A DNA stretch of 64,000 nucleotides from Sulfitobacter sp. SK011 (GTDB taxonomy: Bacteria > Pseudomonadota > Alphaproteobacteria > Rhodobacterales > Rhodobacteraceae), in NCBI RefSeq assembly GCF_003352065.1, contig NZ_CP025803.1, forward strand, positions 930,001 through 994,000, in the 5' to 3' direction. The notes beneath the pieces were generated by a model that saw nothing but the letters and a program-made list of their open reading frames with translations, ran no database searches and was not told where the DNA came from. Positions within the stretch are counted from its first letter, which is position 1. The number at the start of each line of letters is the position of its first letter. Shown in pieces: positions 60,819 to 64,000 of this stretch. The translations under genes and the position numbers were made by a program.

Positions 60819-62137
60819 ATGTCGAATGCCACTTCCGAACTCACCAGATTACGCACGGCCCTGGCCGCGGCAGAGGCCCGCGCAGAGGCTGCGGAAAGCT
60901 AATTGGCACAACCCGTGCGGTCATCTCCTGCTCGGAAGCGATGATCCAGGAGCTCAAGCTCGAGATTGCCAAACTGCGCCGCGACAAATACGGCATCTCG
61001 TCCGAACGGCGCGCCCGGCTGATCGATCAACTGGAATTGCAGCTTGAGGAGTTGGAAGCGGCGGCAACCGAAGATGCCTTGGCCGCAGAACAGGCGGCCG
61101 AGAAAGCCAGCACGGTGCGCGCCTTCACGCGCCGCCATCCTGTGCGCAAGCCGTTCCCCGATCACCTGCCGCGCGAGCGGGTCGTCGTCGAGGCTCCTGA
61201 CACCTGCTCTTGCTGTGGTTCGGATCGGATCGTGAAGATGGGCGAAGACATCACCGAGACGCTGGAGGTGATCCCGCGGCAGTGGAAGGTGATCCAGACC
61301 GTGCGCGAGAAGTTCACCTGCCGAGCCTGCGAGAAGATCAGCCAGCCGCCAGCCCCGTTCCATGCGATCCCGCGTGGATGGGCCGGGCCCAGCCTGATCG
61401 CCATGCTCGTCTTCGAGAAATATGGTCAGCACCAGCCGTTGAACCGGCAGGCAGAACGCTTCGCCCGTGAAGGTGTCGAGCTGAGCCTGTCGACCCTGGC
61501 AGACCTGATCGGACACGCCACTGTCGCGTTGCAGCCGATCCATGCCCTGATCGAGGACCATGTGCGTGCCGCTGGCCGCCTGCATGGCGATGACACGACC
61601 GTGCCACTTCTGGCGCGGGGCGGTGCAAAGAAGGCTCGGCTCTGGACCTATGTGCGTGATGACCGCCCTTGGAATGGTGGCGCACCACCGGCCGCGGTCT
61701 TCCGCTTCTCCCGTGATCGTACGGCAACCAATCCCAACCAGCATCTCACCGGATGGCAGGGTGTGCTGCAAGCCGATGCCTATGGCGGATACAACGATCT
61801 TTACTGCGCTGACCGTGATGCGGGGCCCGTGACCAGTGCACTGTGTTGGGCACATGCCTGCCGGAAGTTCTTCGAACTGGCAGACATCGCGGGTAACGTG
61901 CGCAAGGGCAACCCCCCCCCATCAGACCTCGCCGGTCGCACTGGAGGCGGTGAAACGGATCGACGCCACCGTGCCGCCGTCATGTATACCCTCATCGTCA
62001 CCGCTAAAATGAACGACATCGACCCGGAGGCGTGGCTGGCCGATGTCCTCGCCCGGCTGCCCGATATGCCCGTCTCGCGCGTGCATGAACTTCTGCCCTG
62101 GAACTGGAAAGGCCTGTCCCACGCAAAGACGGCGTGA
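60819..62137 (+). pseudogene. tnpC: IS66 TnpC transposase, decayed
   Basis: The native start (ATG 60819; MSNATSELTRLRTALAAAEA) runs into a TAA at about 60900, and one base is missing a few codons later; the family frame then resumes with AVISCSEAMIQELKLEIAKL, CSCCGSDRIVKMGEDITE and DADAYGGY-like core. Near 61912-61920 a run of nine C shifts the frame, and the sequence jumps from VALEAVKRIDA (read in another frame) to AAVMYTLIVTAKMNDIDPEA, a deletion of about 100 residues that removes the region carrying the final catalytic Glu. It is not a functional transposase. Confidence 0.8.
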
Positions 62138-62139
62138 CC

Positions 62140-62361
62140 ATGCAGTTGAACAAGGTGCATTCCGTCAAGACCATCGACCGTGTCGCTGCCGAGCTGGGAG
62201 AAACCGTCGATCGAATCTTTGATCTCGCCATTGATATGGAACCCGAAGATGGCGTGATTTGGGTTTATGGCCCCAATGATGACAGCGTCATCGCATTCTC
62301 TTCGTTCGGTATCGAAAACCTGCGAGAGTTCATCAAAATGGACCGTGAGCGTGCGCGCTGA
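62140..62361 (+). CDS. Small IS66-associated protein
   Basis: A 73-residue acidic protein (MQLNKVHSVKTIDRVAAELG, then EPEDGVIWVYGPNDDSVIAF and FGIENLREFIKM). It lies inside the IS66 ends, immediately after tnpC, and similar small frames occur after tnpC in relatives. The ATG at 62140 is used; a GTG at 62134 overlaps tnpC. No activity is known. Confidence 0.6.
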   Translation: MQLNKVHSVKTIDRVAAELGETVDRIFDLAIDMEPEDGVIWVYGPNDDSVIAFSSFGIENLREFIKMDRERAR

Positions 62362-62390
62362 CCTCGCCGCGGCCCACGCCGGATGCTTAC

Positions 62391-62398
62391 GGCGCAAG
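62391..62398. repeat. Target-site duplication of the IS66 element, right copy
   Basis: GGCGCAAG, identical to 59937-59944, directly follows the right inverted end. Confidence 0.85.
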
Positions 62399-62628
62399 CA
62401 GTATTCCTCTGAGAGAAGAGCAGGATTTTCTTGGTCGGCCTGTGTGGTGAGGACAGCATTTCTGTGCTGTGCCGCCGCGAAGGGATTTCCCAAGGCGTTT
62501 ATTAAAAATGGTCAAAGGACTTCAGGGCAGTCGGAAAAAAGCGGTTGGCACGTGACACAGCACGTGCTGTGACGACTGACGAGGTCAAAGATCTGCGCCG
62601 TGAGGCGCATGTTTCCGCCCACGCGTAG
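62391..62628 (+). pseudogene. IS3-type orfA remnant split by the IS66 element
   Basis: After the IS66 right end the sequence reads RKQYSSE in one frame, then in the next FLVGLCGEDSISVLCRREGI, a TAA at 62503-62505, and KWSKDFRAVGKKRLARDTAR and TTDEVKDLRREAHV before a final TAG at 62626. This matches the intact OrfA at 41943-42317 segment by segment (GEESISVLCRREGI, YYSWSKEF, GKRRLSGDTAR, EVKDLRSE), but is a different, older copy. The 5' end would lie left of the IS66, near 59930. Confidence 0.7.
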
Positions 62629-62691
62629 ACTACTGCGAGTTTTCGAAACAGGAGAAGAACGTCCCTCCATGAATCGCAACCATATCGAGCG

Positions 62692-64000
62692 TTAGGTAAT
62701 GACGTCCTGAGTCCAAGCTAATACCCGAACAAGACCATCGCGGCCCCGAATTGACACTTCGGTTTGCCGGGCCTTGTCGTTATGGGCCGAGCCCGATAGC
62801 GCCTCGACAAAATCAGCACTGGCGACAATCACAGCCTTCTCTGTCTTTGCTACCTCCATCAGGCGACTTGCAAGGTTCACACTGTCGCCAGTAACCGTGA
62901 CTTGCTGATGGCTCTCCACACCCATCCGGGAGAGGGTTGCAATCCCCGCATGCAGGCCAATGCGACAGCCCAGAAATACATCTGGCAGTTCCTCAATTTC
63001 GTGCTGCGACAAAGAGCGAGCCAATTCAAACGCAGCCGCCAACGCATCGTCCGCCGCGTGCGTCGACGCATCCATTTCCAATCCGAAGACCGCAAGTGCA
63101 CCGTCTCCCATGTAGTTGAGCACGCTTCCGCCGCGTTTCTCAATCGTGTCCGAAGCGAACAGATGAAAAGTCCGAAGCAGATTACGTGTTCCGCCCTCTC
63201 CTAGCTTCTGTGACAGACCGGTAAAGCCCGTGAGGTCCACAAAAAGGATGATCAGCAACTGCTCAATCGGCGTCGTGAGATATTCGGCATCGGCCTCGAT
63301 CTTTGTCGCGAGTGCGGGAGACTGAAACTGCCGTAACGATGCGACTGCCCGTTCTGAACGGTCGGCCTGTTGCCGCTCTTGGGTATAGCGCATTGCCCCC
63401 ACGACCAACACGGGTGGGATAGTGGTCATCAACGGCAGTGCCGCACTCATCCAGACCCCGGCCGAAAAAACCGCAGTGAGTGCAATCATCGAAAGACCGA
63501 TCATCGCCAATGCGATCGGTAGCGAGCGTGACAGAGGCCATACCACTATTGCAATAATGCAAAGCAGGGTAAGACCAAGCCCATGCGCCGCGTCCCAAAT
63601 TCTGACCTGCTTATCGCGTCGCAATGTCGGGCCACCTGTCAATTGCGAGATGGCCGTTGCGATGATCTCAACGCCCGGAGTGCTGTTGTCGAACGGTGTC
63701 GAAAAACGATCCCCCATTGCAGAGGCAGAATAGCCCAGCACCACAGCTTTTCCCGATAGCGCATTAGGCATAGGTGCGGCCAGCACTCCCTTCGCGCTGA
63801 CAGTCTGAACAGACCCCTCCGGCCCGGAAAACCGCAGTGGCATGTTAAAACCCTGATCCAGCGGAATGTGTCTGTCACCCAAGGTCAGTTGTGTTTCACC
63901 AAAGACCGCCCTTTCTCCGGTAAATGCCAGCGCCGTGCGAAGGGCAAGCGATTGATGATGTTCGCCACCGATGTTGATCAGCAATGGCATATAGCGCGGG
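62692..64000 (-). CDS. CHASE2-adenylate/guanylate cyclase (5' end outside window)
   Basis: At least 436 residues, running off the right edge. The visible N-terminal part is the C-terminal half of a CHASE2 sensor (GFNMPLRFSGPEGSVQTVSA; LSGKAVVLGYSASAMGDRFSTP; TPGVEIIATAISQL), followed by three membrane helices and then a class III nucleotide cyclase domain (about 235-430): LFVDLTGFTGLSQKLGEGG with metal-binding Asp, LNYMGDGALAVFG with the second Asp, and VTVTGDSVNLASRLME. It would make cAMP or cGMP in response to a periplasmic signal. It lies 64 nt after the IS remnant, with no clear sign of co-transcription with the caspase cluster. Confidence 0.88.
   Translation of the reverse strand, partial: PRYMPLLINIGGEHHQSLALRTALAFTGERAVFGETQLTLGDRHIPLDQGFNMPLRFSGPEGSVQTVSAKGVLAAPMPNALSGKAVVLGYSASAMGDRFSTPFDNSTPGVEIIATAISQLTGGPTLRRDKQVRIWDAAHGLGLTLLCIIAIVVWPLSRSLPIALAMIGLSMIALTAVFSAGVWMSAALPLMTTIPPVLVVGAMRYTQERQQADRSERAVASLRQFQSPALATKIEADAEYLTTPIEQLLIILFVDLTGFTGLSQKLGEGGTRNLLRTFHLFASDTIEKRGGSVLNYMGDGALAVFGLEMDASTHAADDALAAAFELARSLSQHEIEELPDVFLGCRIGLHAGIATLSRMGVESHQQVTVTGDSVNLASRLMEVAKTEKAVIVASADFVEALSGSAHNDKARQTEVSIRGRDGLVRVLAWTQDVIT

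Larger units (their letters stand above)
59945..62390 (+). mobile_element. IS66-family insertion sequence
   Basis: A 2446-bp element with ends GTAAGCCTTCGGCGGCGGCC (left) and, on the opposite strand at the right, GTAAGCATCCGGCGTGGGCC: 16 of 20 bases match. It carries the standard tnpA-tnpB-tnpC order plus a small accessory frame. Perfect 8-bp direct repeats GGCGCAAG flank it. The element is inserted inside an older IS3-type orfA. tnpC is decayed, so it cannot move unaided. Confidence 0.9.

Noticed and set aside
61912-61920. Run of nine C as a programmed slippage site
   Set aside because: The transposase frame downstream also carries a large deletion and an earlier nonsense codon, so decay is the simpler reading.
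1-64000. CRISPR array
   Set aside because: No run of regularly spaced direct repeats was seen anywhere in the window.
37146-64000. Second attachment site (repeat of the tRNA-Phe 3' end)
   Set aside because: I looked for GGTTCGATTCCGCC or CCCGGGCACCA to the right and found no copy; the element may end outside the window or have lost it.

Overview
The window is from a marine-type alphaproteobacterium, most probably a Rhodobacteraceae / Roseobacter-group member. Support comes from the GcrA cell-cycle regulator, a phosphatidylcholine synthase of the CDP-choline type, a complete carnitine-to-betaine operon with a dehydrogenase-thioesterase fusion, the order infA-maf-RNase E/G-yacG-tRNA-Phe, and GC-rich coding sequence with many 4-base ATGA/GTGA gene overlaps. 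This assignment is inferred from gene content; no 16S gene is present.

Region 1 (1-37145) is largely core chromosome. It holds a partial thiamine-diphosphate enzyme, an EF-hand exported protein, gcrA, argD-argF-ketopantoate reductase, a carnitine catabolism block (CdhR-like regulator, BKACE, lipocalin lipoprotein, carnitine dehydrogenase/thioesterase, SDR, XRE regulator), a fatty-acid desaturase, an EamA transporter, a Pit phosphate transporter, a NUDIX hydrolase, gnd, truA, a ycjX-GNAT-ycjF-oxidoreductase operon, ileS, an O6-alkylguanine repair protein, an MFS exporter, pcs, rpmB, a copper chaperone pair, a sirtuin with a LysR regulator, a nitrilase-type amidase, and infA-maf-rng-yacG ending at tRNA-Phe. 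Two decayed genes (an EamA remnant and an AAA ATPase remnant) and several hairpins or terminators lie between them.

Region 2 (about 37150-44200) begins at the 3' end of tRNA-Phe and looks like a degraded integrative/mobilizable element. It has an AlpA-like regulator, a replication-relaxation protein, a VirD4/HerA-like coupling ATPase, an excisionase-like HTH protein, and an integrase that has lost its catalytic half next to an IS3-family element. The gene upstream of the coupling ATPase is also broken at the other IS edge.

Region 3 (about 44560-59700) is the most unusual part. Five exported caspase-fold (peptidase C14) proteins with different C-terminal domains (C-type lectin, SH3, LprI, DUF4384-like) surround genes for an OmpA-type periplasmic protein, a 1151-residue four-haem cytochrome c, and a membrane NADPH-oxidase/ferric-reductase-like flavocytochrome. 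The leftward run ferric reductase-cytochrome-OmpA-caspase-caspase-caspase is tightly packed. I infer a cell-envelope redox/caspase module; its function is unknown to me.

Region 4 (59700-64000) contains an IS66-family element with readable inverted ends and a perfect 8-bp target duplication, inserted into an older IS3-type orfA remnant. A CHASE2-adenylate/guanylate cyclase gene then runs off the right edge.
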